DNA of 23,883 nucleotides from positions 1 to 23,883 of IMG/VR virus record IMGVR_UViG_3300031957_000842; one strand, 5' to 3'. The translations under genes and the position numbers were made by a program. Source of the DNA: a virus. The notes below the pieces were generated by a model. That model saw only the letters and a program-made list of their open reading frames with translations, was not told where the DNA came from and did not search any database. This document shows positions 15,925-23,014 of this stretch, piece after piece. The stretch's first letter is position 1; each line of letters starts with the position of its first letter.

Positions 15925-16857
15925 ATGGCATTTAGTAGCGATCCAACTCCCTCATTTCGGTACTTAGGAGACGGAGATGGCTTCCCTGTTAATATAAGGC
16001 GTAATTTTTGGGAAGGACTCGGTTCTTCAAATGCCTATATGAATACAAACAATGTTTTTACTGTTGAAGCACAAACTGTTGGAACGGATGCTTACAATGA
16101 TCAAATCTCCGATGGAAATGATAATTTTCCAAGTGGTTGGAATAATTTTGCAGGTAGTGGAGCAGTTGTAGGAAAGACAAACTTTTTGCTTCTAAATTTT
16201 CAACAAGCGATGGAAGTTTTTTGGAAATTAAGAGGTATTAAATACGAAGTTCCTACTATGTCTGCATCAATTGGCTCTGCAAATGCTTTTGTTTCTGTGC
16301 CTCAAGAAATAGATTTCACAGAGGTAGTAGGATATAACTCTCAACCATTCAACAGAATTTGGGCATTGGCTGAAGGAGGAACGCAATTTAGAGAGTTTCA
16401 CAATGTAGAAACTGTTTTCGACAGAGAATATAGAAGTGGTAGATTGATTGAATACACGCAAGGGGCAACTGCCAACATTAATGTTACTTTAAGAGTTCCC
16501 TATGGAAAATTAGTGAGATACCCATTCGGAGCAGGTGGATTTGGATTTGAACCTTTCGCTGAAATCATCGCAGGAAGGTCTATAGGTAGAAACTCTAAAG
16601 ATCATTGGAATGGAGGAAGTGCATCATCATCAACGCAGGTTATGCTTGGAACGCAATTTGATCTTCCCGAAGATAAAGATGACGGAAATGGCAATACAGT
16701 AACCAATAGAATCGAACGAGTAAATTTTGGAGGAGTTAGATTACTGCAATACACTAGACAAACAACGAACAATTCTTTGGCGTTAGCAGGTAGCACAGAA
16801 GGGCAACCGATTAATGTAAATTTTGACGATGTTATTCTTTGGAACAATTTTGTTTAA
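15925..16857 (+). CDS. Unrecognised tail-region structural protein
   Basis: The 310-residue, mostly beta product is rich in Asn, Gly and aromatic residues, with no signal peptide, TM or catalytic motif. The most ordered-looking parts are NFLLLNFQQAMEVFWKLRGIKYEVP (82-106) and GRLIEYTQGATANINVTLRVPYGKLVRYPFGAGGFGFEPF (172-211). It lies between a small helical protein and the beta-helix fibre protein, so it is probably a tip or fibre-base component. I do not recognise the family. Confidence 0.55.
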   Translation: MAFSSDPTPSFRYLGDGDGFPVNIRRNFWEGLGSSNAYMNTNNVFTVEAQTVGTDAYNDQISDGNDNFPSGWNNFAGSGAVVGKTNFLLLNFQQAMEVFWKLRGIKYEVPTMSASIGSANAFVSVPQEIDFTEVVGYNSQPFNRIWALAEGGTQFREFHNVETVFDREYRSGRLIEYTQGATANINVTLRVPYGKLVRYPFGAGGFGFEPFAEIIAGRSIGRNSKDHWNGGSASSSTQVMLGTQFDLPEDKDDGNGNTVTNRIERVNFGGVRLLQYTRQTTNNSLALAGSTEGQPINVNFDDVILWNNFV

Positions 16858-16858
16858 A

Positions 16859-16879
16859 TTAACAACTAACCTTTTATAG
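16859..16879 (+). promoter_or_regulatory. A/T-rich leader with AACAACTAACCTT motif
   Basis: TTAACAACTAACCTTTTATAG lies immediately before the ATG at 16880 and has no Shine-Dalgarno site. AACAACTAA(C/T)CTT recurs at 22991 and, with one change, at 19047. A recurring leader in a genome without purine-rich sites could set transcription or translation starts. Confidence 0.4.
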
Positions 16880-18472
16880 ATGGGATTACAAATATACGGA
16901 AACATTGATGCAGGAAGCTTGCTAGGAGGCAAGGTTGAATCTGCCACTAACTTATCTGCTTCAGGCATAAAGAATCTTGTCGCAGGTGATGGTTTGGAAG
17001 TTGAGTTATTCTTAACAAGTCAAACAGGCTTGGTAAACATTCAGGATTATTCTGTTCGTTTAGGTATCGGAGACTTAAATGCAAGACCGACAGGAGGAAC
17101 TTTTGACTTAGGATCGACAACAGGGTTGGCTTACAATCTTTCAGCTAGTGATTTGCAAACTGCAATCACTTCTGAATCTGCAGCGAACACAACAACTCAG
17201 CTTTCTCCATTCGTATTTAAAACAGTATTTACGGCAAACGGCTCTCAGACAATCCCGACTATTGATGCAACAAGTCTGACTCCAAGCTCAACAGTTTCTA
17301 TTGTGAAACTAGTCACGGGAGACGGATCAACGAAAGAGCAATGGTTGACTAGAATTTTTGCAAATCCATTAGCCTTCCAAGATACTTTTACGAATTTCAC
17401 AAAAGCAGGAGTTGGAGAAGGAATCTTCGGTGCTTTAGGTTTAGGGACTACAGATATTTATTCTCAATTTAGCGACACAGTAACTTCCTTTTCCACTACA
17501 ATGGAAATGGAAGTTACGGATACAAATGGCAATGTAACAACTATCTTTCAGATTCCTGTTACAATAGGTGGAGAAGCTTTAGGAGCAGGAATAACTGTAA
17601 GCTCAATCAGTCCTTCAAACTTTGTTACTGCGACCGATGTGAATACAACAGTTGATTCTGTAACCACTAGGGCAAACAGTATTTACATTTCAGCAAGCAG
17701 AGGAAACGATGCCACAGGAACTCGAAACTCTACAACAAAACCTTATGCGACTTTAGCAGGTGGTTACGCTGATGCACAATCAGAAGATACTATCATAGTT
17801 TTAGACGGAGACTTTTCTTCCGAATCAACTCTTAATTTAGCACATCCAAACAATTTTCATCTAGAAGAAGGAGTTGTTTTAGGTAATATAACTTCAACAG
17901 TTTCAGGAGTAGTAAGATTCAAAGGATTAGGAAATAGGCAAGATGTCGGTACATTAGATTTTTCAGGGAGCAGTCATAGCGTAAATATCGAGCAACTAAA
18001 TATCGATATTTTAAAAATGGGATCGAATGGAGGAAGACTTGTTAACAGCGATTTCCAAGGTGGCTCTGCTCATTCATTAGACATAGGTTCGTCAGTACAA
18101 ATTCAAAATGTTTACGCAAAAGACTGTTCGTTCCAATCTAACGCAACTGAATCTATTCACTTAAATGAAACGCAAGTAAGGTTATATTTAGATAATTGCC
18201 TAGTTGGAGGAAGTCCTTTCGTTGGTGATACTATAAAAATCACTAACGCAACAAACGCTCCTAGTCAAATAGCCATCAAAGATTGTGTTATCTCAGGAAA
18301 CTCAGCAGGAAACGCATTTGCAAAAACAAGCTCTGCAACAACTATTGAAATTGATTTTATAGGTGGGGTTTCAGAATTAGCTTATTTATCAAATGCTTCA
18401 GACTTTACCATTAATGGAAACTATGTAATTGATGCAAGAAGTGGTCAACTTCCTTATGTAAATAACTTTTAA
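16880..18472 (+). CDS. Tail fibre or spike with predicted beta-helix
   Basis: The 530-residue product has two parts. Residues 1-235 are a beta-rich attachment domain (LGIGDLNARPTGGTFDLGS, then LSASDLQTAI) like the N-terminal halves of other phage fibre proteins. Residues 267-510 resemble a right-handed beta-helix: the entry SIYISASRGNDATGTR...KPYATLAGGY, the hinge DTIIVLDGDF, then repeating short strands with Asn and Gly turns (for example LEEGVVLGNI, FKGLGNR, CSFQSN, LDNCLVGG, IKDCVISGNS). Beta-helices of this kind form trimeric spikes that bind or cut surface polysaccharide. No catalytic acid pair can be assigned by eye, so it may be a binder. Its length and downstream neighbours fit the receptor-recognition cluster. 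Confidence 0.65.
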   Translation: MGLQIYGNIDAGSLLGGKVESATNLSASGIKNLVAGDGLEVELFLTSQTGLVNIQDYSVRLGIGDLNARPTGGTFDLGSTTGLAYNLSASDLQTAITSESAANTTTQLSPFVFKTVFTANGSQTIPTIDATSLTPSSTVSIVKLVTGDGSTKEQWLTRIFANPLAFQDTFTNFTKAGVGEGIFGALGLGTTDIYSQFSDTVTSFSTTMEMEVTDTNGNVTTIFQIPVTIGGEALGAGITVSSISPSNFVTATDVNTTVDSVTTRANSIYISASRGNDATGTRNSTTKPYATLAGGYADAQSEDTIIVLDGDFSSESTLNLAHPNNFHLEEGVVLGNITSTVSGVVRFKGLGNRQDVGTLDFSGSSHSVNIEQLNIDILKMGSNGGRLVNSDFQGGSAHSLDIGSSVQIQNVYAKDCSFQSNATESIHLNETQVRLYLDNCLVGGSPFVGDTIKITNATNAPSQIAIKDCVISGNSAGNAFAKTSSATTIEIDFIGGVSELAYLSNASDFTINGNYVIDARSGQLPYVNNF

Positions 18473-18474
18473 TT

Positions 18475-19047
18475 ATGTCAACTAGCACTAAATTCAATTC
18501 ACAACTAGAAGTCACTCAAACTGTAACGCTCGGAGGAACTTTAAATGTCACAGGTACTGCAACTTTCAATGAACAAGTTGCTATTGTAGCAACCAATGAC
18601 ACAGTTTCAATCGTTGCAACGGGAGTGGCAATAACTGCTTCAACAACGATCACAGGTGCAGTTGGAATAAGTGGAAACACTACTATCACAGGAACTGTTG
18701 GAATAACAGGAACTACGACAATCACAGGAAGCCTCGCTTGCACCGATTTGCAACTTGCATCTCCTTCCGATAAGTTGACTCAGATTTTAACACAATCGTC
18801 TTCTATATTTTTTGACGATGTTGCAGGGAACGCAGTTGCGACTGCAAATATGACAGTATCAGGAGCATTATTATCATCAATGAACTCTGTTGTGATTGAT
18901 ACTCCTGACATTCTTAATGATGCATTTATCGTTCAAGCAGTTGTTGTAGCAGATGACACAGTTGGCTTAAAACTTCACAACACTTCAAATGCAACTGTCC
19001 AAGCTATAACTGCAACCTATGAGGTTGTAGTCCTTCAATTTTCTTAA
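18475..19047 (+). CDS. Repeat-rich fibre protein
   Basis: The 190-residue product is built of short beta strands: TLNVTGTATF-type segments in the first 50 residues and a 12-residue repeat TTITGxVGIxGx from residue 57 to 86, giving a narrow triangular or spiral fibre shaft as in other phage fibres. A C-terminal domain (about 97-190) follows with IFFDDVAGNAVATANMTVSG and EVVVLQFS, perhaps the knob. It starts 2 bases after the previous gene. The repeat is typical of trimeric fibres; function as a fibre or fibre tip is inferred. Confidence 0.6.
   Translation: MSTSTKFNSQLEVTQTVTLGGTLNVTGTATFNEQVAIVATNDTVSIVATGVAITASTTITGAVGISGNTTITGTVGITGTTTITGSLACTDLQLASPSDKLTQILTQSSSIFFDDVAGNAVATANMTVSGALLSSMNSVVIDTPDILNDAFIVQAVVVADDTVGLKLHNTSNATVQAITATYEVVVLQFS
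18643..18732 (+). repeat. 36-base coding repeat in fibre gene
   Basis: Two and a half copies of a 36-base unit encode TTITGxVGIxGx (residues 57-68, 69-80, 81-86). The DNA copies share ATCACAGG and GTTGGAATAA blocks but differ at third positions, so the repeat is not recent or is under selection at the protein level. Confidence 0.8.
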
Positions 19048-19066
19048 CAATTAATCTTTATTTATA
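19044..19066 (+). promoter_or_regulatory. A/T-rich leader with AACAATTAATCTT motif
   Basis: TTAACAATTAATCTTTATTTAT lies just before the ATG at 19067 and overlaps the stop of the upstream gene. It matches the leader before 16880 in the AACAA(C/T)TAA(C/T)CTT core. No Shine-Dalgarno site is present. Confidence 0.35.
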
Positions 19067-19321
19067 ATGGCACAAACTAAAGTCACAAATCAACCAAGGT
19101 CAGCAATTGATGCTCAAACCATTACTGCTTCAACAACTGCAACTCTCTCTAATTTAACAAGAGCAATTTATGTCGGAACGGCAGGAAATCTTTCTGTTAA
19201 ATTTACTTCAGGAGGCTCGGCAGTAAACTTCCCTAATGTTTCCAATGGATACCATCCTTTGCAAGTTGAGGTAATCAACGGAGATGACACATCTGCTTCA
19301 GGAGTTATAGCCTTATTTTAA
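19067..19321 (+). CDS. Spike-base protein, RCAP_rcc01079-like
   Basis: The 84-residue all-beta product reads like the small spike-base family known from gene transfer agent RcGTA and marine phages: an early TRAIYVGTAGNLSVKF strand pair, a FPNVSNGYHPLQVEVIN turn region and a C-terminal GVIALF strand. The protein would sit at the base of a spike or fibre and join it to the tail tip. Its location among fibre genes agrees. It starts after a 19-base gap with an AATTAATCTTTATTTATA leader and its stop codon abuts the next ATG. Confidence 0.65.
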   Translation: MAQTKVTNQPRSAIDAQTITASTTATLSNLTRAIYVGTAGNLSVKFTSGGSAVNFPNVSNGYHPLQVEVINGDDTSASGVIALF

Positions 19322-20362
19322 ATGGCTAATGTCACAGGCATAGGCACAAACCTTGGTCTAAATAATTTTGCTAAGGAAGGAAGACTGAAAAGCATTGTTG
19401 GAACAAATGCTTTGCAGAATCCTTTTTTCAATGCAGACAATGGTTATCCGATAGGAGGAATTTATAATGGAGTAACTAGTTTGGTAGCTGATCAATCTTT
19501 CATTCCTGAATATTGGTCTCCTTGCTCTCCTTTATACATTAATGCTCCTACTGCTTTCAGGAGTTTAAACAATAATTTTTTTAAAACAAATTATAGACCT
19601 TACGATGATACTGCACTATTCGGAGAAGTGAATAATCCCGCTTACCCGACTCACATAGCAAATATAAATTATTCAGGTGGCAGAGTTTTGACAATGTTTG
19701 GTGTTGGTCAAACATTAACTTCTTTTGATAGGGATGCAGATAGAACATCTCCCGATTATCCGATCACGATGTGTACATCGCCAACTAGAACTATTGATTC
19801 TTCTACTCCTTGGGGAGAAAACGATTGTTGGACTAAATATGAATGGAGTCAGGGAGTTACTGTTCCCGATTCAATGAACTCAGTTACTTTTGGAGCTTAT
19901 GTTAGATGCAATCCAAACGACTTATTTAGAGAGTTAAATTTCGGAGGTGTTTATGTTTGGCAAGATACTGCATCAACTCCTCCTGCTAATACATTCGCAA
20001 ACATTATTGCAGTTAAAAAAGCATCTCATTCATTATCTTTAAGAAGTGGAGTTTGTCCCACAGGTCAAGGTCAATATCAATGGTCAGGAAACTCAGCTAG
20101 ATTGGATGGAGCTAACACATACCCTCAAAGAATTAATTCAGCTTGTAACATTGAAAGTATAACTTACAAAAACGCAGAAGACTTTTCTGACTTTATGGTG
20201 GTTGAAAAAACTATTTCATTACAAGCAGGAACATCGAGGAAACTAGGATTGGGAATGTACTTCTGCGAAAATCATTCCTACTTACCCGAAACTGCACCCG
20301 ACCCAAATCCTTTGTCAGGTGCAATAGATTTTTATAACCCTTTCTTAATTTTCAGTACATAA
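19322..20362 (+). CDS. Tail-tip or receptor-binding protein, unknown family
   Basis: The 346-residue product is beta-rich with many Asn, Tyr and Pro residues and eight cysteines or so, some of which may pair (for example near residues 68, 154, 172 and 201). Segments FGAYVRCNPNDLF and LGLGMYFCENHSY look like jelly-roll strands, as in carbohydrate-binding modules placed at the end of phage tail operons. It is the last large gene of the tip cluster and next to a spike-base gene, consistent with a receptor-binding spike. No catalytic motif is visible. Family and ligand are not identified. Confidence 0.55.
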   Translation: MANVTGIGTNLGLNNFAKEGRLKSIVGTNALQNPFFNADNGYPIGGIYNGVTSLVADQSFIPEYWSPCSPLYINAPTAFRSLNNNFFKTNYRPYDDTALFGEVNNPAYPTHIANINYSGGRVLTMFGVGQTLTSFDRDADRTSPDYPITMCTSPTRTIDSSTPWGENDCWTKYEWSQGVTVPDSMNSVTFGAYVRCNPNDLFRELNFGGVYVWQDTASTPPANTFANIIAVKKASHSLSLRSGVCPTGQGQYQWSGNSARLDGANTYPQRINSACNIESITYKNAEDFSDFMVVEKTISLQAGTSRKLGLGMYFCENHSYLPETAPDPNPLSGAIDFYNPFLIFST

Positions 20363-20523
20363 TGGAAGATGCAATTTACAGAACCACAATAGGTTCACTA
20401 GGAACTTTACTAAGCTTTTCACTACAAAGCATCGACACAATGGCTTCCATAGCCGTAGCAGTAGCGACTTTGTTTTATATGATTTTATCAATAATTAAAA
20501 TAGTAAAGGAGTTAAAAAAATGA
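20362..20523 (+). CDS. 53-residue one-TM membrane protein, holin candidate
   Basis: This short gene lies between the last tip gene and the GTA-type holin. Its ATG shares the final A of the preceding stop (TAATG) and its stop overlaps the next start (ATGA), the usual signs of coupled phage genes. The 53-residue product begins MEDAIYRTTI, has a hydrophobic helix at about residues 28-46 (SIAVAVATLFYMILSIIKI), and ends KIVKELKK. A weaker hydrophobic stretch at 10-22 could be a second segment. Small size, a single TM and a lysine tail match small holins or antiholins. It is not a random frame: length, coupling and composition fit. Confidence 0.65.
   Translation: MEDAIYRTTIGSLGTLLSFSLQSIDTMASIAVAVATLFYMILSIIKIVKELKK
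20505..20511 (+). promoter_or_regulatory. Shine-Dalgarno site of the holin gene
   Basis: AAAGGAG lies 8 bases before the ATG at 20520, embedded in the end of the 53-residue gene. It is one of few clear sites in the window. Confidence 0.65.
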
Positions 20524-20918
20524 GCGATGAATTAATTGGACTAGGTGCAGGAAGTACAATGGGATATGTATTTAAATTTATGTCCACAATGCAACAACAA
20601 CAAGCAGCGACAGTCGATAATCTGATTAAGAAACAGAATATTGCTGACGAAAGTGCTGACTTGGCATCCAAGAGAGGAAACGATGGAGTTTGGGTGAGAA
20701 GAGGAATCGTAGCGACAATCTTATTTGCAGTAGTTGTTATCCCTTTCATTATGGCTTTCCAAGAGCAAGGGCTAACAATTTCAAAAGAAACAAATGTTTT
20801 AGGCTTATTTACTTTCGAGAATTATAAAGAGTTATCAGGGATGGTTCTGATAAGTGAAGTCAGAGTGGCTTTACTCAGTATTATTGGATTCTACTTCGGT
20901 TCTTCACAAGTAAAGTAA
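20520..20918 (+). CDS. Holin, GTA_holin_3TM-like
   Basis: The 132-residue product has an N-terminal amphipathic region (GLGAGSTMGYVFKFMSTMQQQQ, 7-28), a TM helix at about 61-80 (RGIVATILFAVVVIPFIMAF), a second at about 107-127 (GMVLISEVRVALLSIIGFYFG) and the closing GFYFGSSQ motif that is characteristic of the 3-TM holins first noted in gene transfer agent release. The function is to form lesions in the inner membrane at the end of infection. The gene overlaps the 53-residue membrane gene by 4 bases and has a good AAAGGAG site. The first TM of the usual three is weak, and the number of segments remains uncertain. Confidence 0.7.
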   Translation: MSDELIGLGAGSTMGYVFKFMSTMQQQQAATVDNLIKKQNIADESADLASKRGNDGVWVRRGIVATILFAVVVIPFIMAFQEQGLTISKETNVLGLFTFENYKELSGMVLISEVRVALLSIIGFYFGSSQVK

Positions 20919-20927
20919 TTTTATGAA

Positions 20928-21770
20928 ATGGACAAAAAAACTGCCAAAGATAAACTTAAAGAGTTGCGAGATTCTCTCTCCACAATATTGGACGGAAAAG
21001 AGTATCAGTCTGCTAAAGAAATTAAAGAGCAATCTAAAGAAGCTCTTGAGCAAGCTCAAGATGCTTCTAAGCAATTTAAGAAATCTCTTTTAGAGAGAGT
21101 AAAAGATTTCCCGATAGTTGATAAAGTTTCTCAACTAGGAACGGCAGGAACTGTCGCAGTTAGTTCGGCAGCAGTCGTTCAGACAGATTTAGCCGTTAAT
21201 CAGACTCAAGTCTTTATTGCCGAAGTTGCAAACGATGTTGTCGAGGAACGAATCGAAGCTCCATTCTTTATTGATACATTCGTTGACTTCTATGAGTTGA
21301 ATGATTGGGGGCAAGTTGTGATTGCCGAAAGAGTTCAGGAGGCTCAAGCATTTGTTGAAGACATAGAAGTCAAAGTTAATCCTTCTCCTCAACAGACTCC
21401 GAGTAATGATCAAACTCCCGACTCAAAGGATTCCAAACCAAGCAACGCTTCCTCTTCCTCCTCCTCGGATTCTGACGGAGAAAAGCAAGCCGATAGCAAA
21501 GAGCAAAAATCAGGAGAAAAGGAATCCAAAGCAGAAGAAAAAAGTTCATCGGATAAGAAGGTAGAGGAAAAGTCCGAGGAAGTCAAAAAAGAGGCACAGG
21601 AGACTCAAGAAGAGCCTAATAAAGAATCCGAGACTAAGGAGACTCAAGAGCAACAAAACGCTCCTGAAGGCAAATCTGAAGCAGAAGTTGACGATCTTCC
21701 TATAATTGAAACTCCTTTTGACTACCAAGATGACATTAAACCACACCGACAAGTCTCTCCAACCAATTAA
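20928..21770 (+). CDS. Charged coiled-coil protein of lysis region, unknown
   Basis: The 280-residue product has an N-terminal helical charged part (1-58, KAKDKLKELRDSL style), a moderately hydrophobic segment (about 63-86, IVDKVSQLGTAGTVAVSSAAVVQ) that may cross the membrane, an ordered Val/Glu/Phe-rich middle to about residue 148, then a long Ser/Lys/Glu/Gln low-complexity stretch (150-262). The N-terminus inside, tail outside layout could suit a spanin-like or envelope-spanning role, but no lipoprotein box exists here or in the next gene. It begins 9 bases after the holin stop and overlaps the next gene by 41 bases. No family is recognised. Confidence 0.55.
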   Translation: MDKKTAKDKLKELRDSLSTILDGKEYQSAKEIKEQSKEALEQAQDASKQFKKSLLERVKDFPIVDKVSQLGTAGTVAVSSAAVVQTDLAVNQTQVFIAEVANDVVEERIEAPFFIDTFVDFYELNDWGQVVIAERVQEAQAFVEDIEVKVNPSPQQTPSNDQTPDSKDSKPSNASSSSSSDSDGEKQADSKEQKSGEKESKAEEKSSSDKKVEEKSEEVKKEAQETQEEPNKESETKETQEQQNAPEGKSEAEVDDLPIIETPFDYQDDIKPHRQVSPTN

Positions 21771-22167
21771 CGAATTAGATGCAATTTTTCAATTACATAT
21801 TCGAGAACTACAACAAAGACCTTTTGGCGATCTTGTTCACTTATATCGGGATAGCTTCTATAATTTTGATGTTTTTGCCGAAGAACAATTTCTTCGTAAA
21901 GGCATTCAAGGAGATAGCCTCGATCTTTACATCCTTGTTCAAGAAATAGAATATCCCGAACTTCCTCTCTTGGAGTTTAATCCGAAGCTAAAAATCCAAC
22001 CGATAGTCGAACCTTACTTCTCGGAGACTTGGTATTCTTTTGAGTCACAACCGATTGAAGTTGATTACAACATCGGAGTTCCTGAACCGAATGATCTTGG
22101 ATTAGTAATGGGATTAATATTGTTTGCTTTATTGTTTCCAATTAAGTGGCTTAAGAAATATTTCTAA
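21730..22167 (+). CDS. Tail-anchored protein with VPEP/TM/basic C-terminus
   Basis: With the ATG at 21730 the product has 145 residues (a TTG at 21706 would add 8). Residues 10-112 are acidic and aromatic and have no signal peptide. The C-terminus is VPEP (117-120), NDLGLVMG, a hydrophobic helix (about 123-138) and a short basic end (KWLKKYF). This is the layout of PEP-CTERM sorting tails (motif, TM, basic residues), but without an N-terminal export signal. It could be a simple tail-anchored membrane protein of the lysis region. It overlaps the charged-coil gene by 41 bases in another frame. No family known to me fits the globular part. Confidence 0.55.
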   Translation: MTLNHTDKSLQPINELDAIFQLHIRELQQRPFGDLVHLYRDSFYNFDVFAEEQFLRKGIQGDSLDLYILVQEIEYPELPLLEFNPKLKIQPIVEPYFSETWYSFESQPIEVDYNIGVPEPNDLGLVMGLILFALLFPIKWLKKYF

Positions 22168-22169
22168 GC

Positions 22170-22196
22170 AAAAAAAAGCCTCTCCGAAGAGAGGCT
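22170..22196 (-). terminator. Strong terminator of the minus-strand genes
   Basis: Read on the minus strand, AGCCTCTC pairs perfectly with GAGAGGCT over a TTCG tetraloop (C(TTCG)G) and is followed by eight T residues. On the plus strand the hairpin has no T-run after it, so it mainly ends the two minus-strand genes rather than the converging lysis transcript. Confidence 0.9.
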
Positions 22197-22218
22197 GAAC
22201 AAACAATTATAAAGTTTT

Positions 22219-22458
22219 TTAGCCTGCTTGATATTCTCTAACTGCGATTCCATTATCGTTGAGCAAACGATAAAGAAGACTCCATTCGCTTAGTTTTCGT
22301 GAGTATATTTCATTATAGATTTCATTCTTAGGGTCTCTTTTTGAAAGGTCTCTTAAACTATTAAGAACTCCGTTAAGCTCTTCATATTGCTTAATCAGGT
22401 CAGCAACTAATTTTGTTTTACGATTAGTAGGAATATTTTTATAATAGATTTTTTTCAT
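22219..22458 (-). CDS. Small unknown protein, minus strand
   Basis: The 79-residue product is basic and helical (KLVADLIKQYEELNGVLNSL, then EIYSRKLSEWSLLYRLL), likely a coiled-coil or helical hairpin. It has no recognised motif. It is the second gene of the leftward pair and shares the 14-base leader motif ATTAACCTTATAAA with the first, 9 bases before the ATG, so the two may be co-regulated. The strong TTCG terminator follows its stop by 22 bases. A regulatory or anti-host role is possible but nothing in the sequence shows it. Confidence 0.6.
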   Translation of the reverse strand: MKKIYYKNIPTNRKTKLVADLIKQYEELNGVLNSLRDLSKRDPKNEIYNEIYSRKLSEWSLLYRLLNDNGIAVREYQAG

Positions 22459-22467
22459 AGCGTTTAA

Positions 22468-22481
22468 TTTATAAGGTTAAT
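22468..22481 (-). promoter_or_regulatory. Shared leader motif ATTAACCTTATAAA (gene at 22458)
   Basis: On the minus strand ATTAACCTTATAAA lies 9 bases before the ATG at 22458. The identical 14 bases lie 7 bases before the ATG at 22870. The core also appears before plus-strand starts. It is likely a promoter or translation element; which one cannot be told from sequence. Confidence 0.4.
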
Positions 22482-22528
22482 GTTTTTAAAAAAATTGAGC
22501 AGTTTTAAATCTTACTCAGGATCGTTGG

Positions 22529-22870
22529 TTATAGTAATGTTTTAAATACTTCAAATCCCTTCTCTGTTAAAGCGATTTCATTTTCGTTTAATCCTTCTGC
22601 AACGCAACCTTTAGCACCTTTGATTTCTTCCCAAATTAATTCTTTTTTTGCGAGGCTTGATATTACTCCTGCGATGTTTCTTTTGTTAAGAGGGCAAGGA
22701 ATGAAATTGCGATTCTTATCTAATCTCCGTCCTTCCGTTAAAGAGCAAACAAGAGTAATTGTTTGGGTTTCATCGCTTGGGATGCCTCCATTGCATTCGT
22801 TATCTAAAGTGACTGCGATTGAGTGGATTGCTTCTGCTTCAAGTTTAGTAATATTGATAGTGTTTTTCAT
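22529..22870 (-). CDS. Winged-helix-like small protein, putative regulator
   Basis: The 113-residue minus-strand product reads as a MarR-like winged helix: an opening helix (TKLEAEAIHSIAVTL, 9-23), then a candidate recognition helix (NKRNIAGVISSLAKKELIW, 63-81), a wing region (EIKGAKGC...) and the closing LTEKGFEVFKTLL. This order is that of small transcription regulators. Three cysteines (near 27, 47 and 59) are not obviously ordered. Its start faces the divergent control region that also drives the kinase gene, so it may regulate itself and the plus-strand operon. It has the ATTAACCTTATAAA leader and no Shine-Dalgarno site. Confidence 0.55.
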   Translation of the reverse strand: MKNTINITKLEAEAIHSIAVTLDNECNGGIPSDETQTITLVCSLTEGRRLDKNRNFIPCPLNKRNIAGVISSLAKKELIWEEIKGAKGCVAEGLNENEIALTEKGFEVFKTLL

Positions 22871-22877
22871 AAGATTT

Positions 22878-22891
22878 TTTATAAGGTTAAT
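22878..22891 (-). promoter_or_regulatory. Shared leader motif ATTAACCTTATAAA (gene at 22870)
   Basis: This is the second exact copy of the motif, 7 bases before the ATG at 22870. Upstream on the same strand are TTGACA (22935-22930) and A/T-rich sequence, but no well-spaced -10 box stands out. Confidence 0.4.
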
Positions 22892-22943
22892 AATTAATAT
22901 AACTCTAAGAAAAGTGATTTTTATAAGTATGTCAAATAAATAT

Positions 22944-22965
22944 TAAACTTTTTTAAACTTTTTTT
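22944..22965. repeat. Left copy of 22-bp inverted repeat
   Basis: Reads TAAAC, T6, AAAC, T7: two AAACTTTTTT direct units in tandem. The exact reverse complement occurs at 23809-23830. It lies in the divergent region between the winged-helix gene and the kinase gene. Confidence 0.85.
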
Positions 22966-22978
22966 AATATACACAAAT

Positions 22979-23007
22979 TTGACAAAATTAAACAACTAAT
23001 CTTAAAT
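22979..23007 (+). promoter_or_regulatory. Possible promoter before kinase gene
   Basis: TTGACA (22979-22984), 17 bases, then TTAAAT (23002-23007; four of six matches to TATAAT). The ATG follows 8 bases after the -10 box, so the transcript would have almost no leader. The AACAACTAATCTT motif at 22991-23003 lies inside. Host sigma-factor preference is unknown, so the call is weak. Confidence 0.35.
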
Positions 23008-23014
23008 CCATTCT

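Noticed and set aside
21706-21729. TTG start for the tail-anchored gene
   Set aside because: The ATG at 21730 is preferred and the extension adds nothing recognisable.
22177-22196. Bidirectional terminator for the lysis operon as well
   Set aside because: The plus-strand side has no T-run after the hairpin; only the minus strand is convincing.
22620-22946. Plus-strand open frame over the winged-helix gene
   Set aside because: It is antisense to a better gene that has a leader motif and a terminator; the product looks like shadow sequence with a chance hydrophobic stretch.
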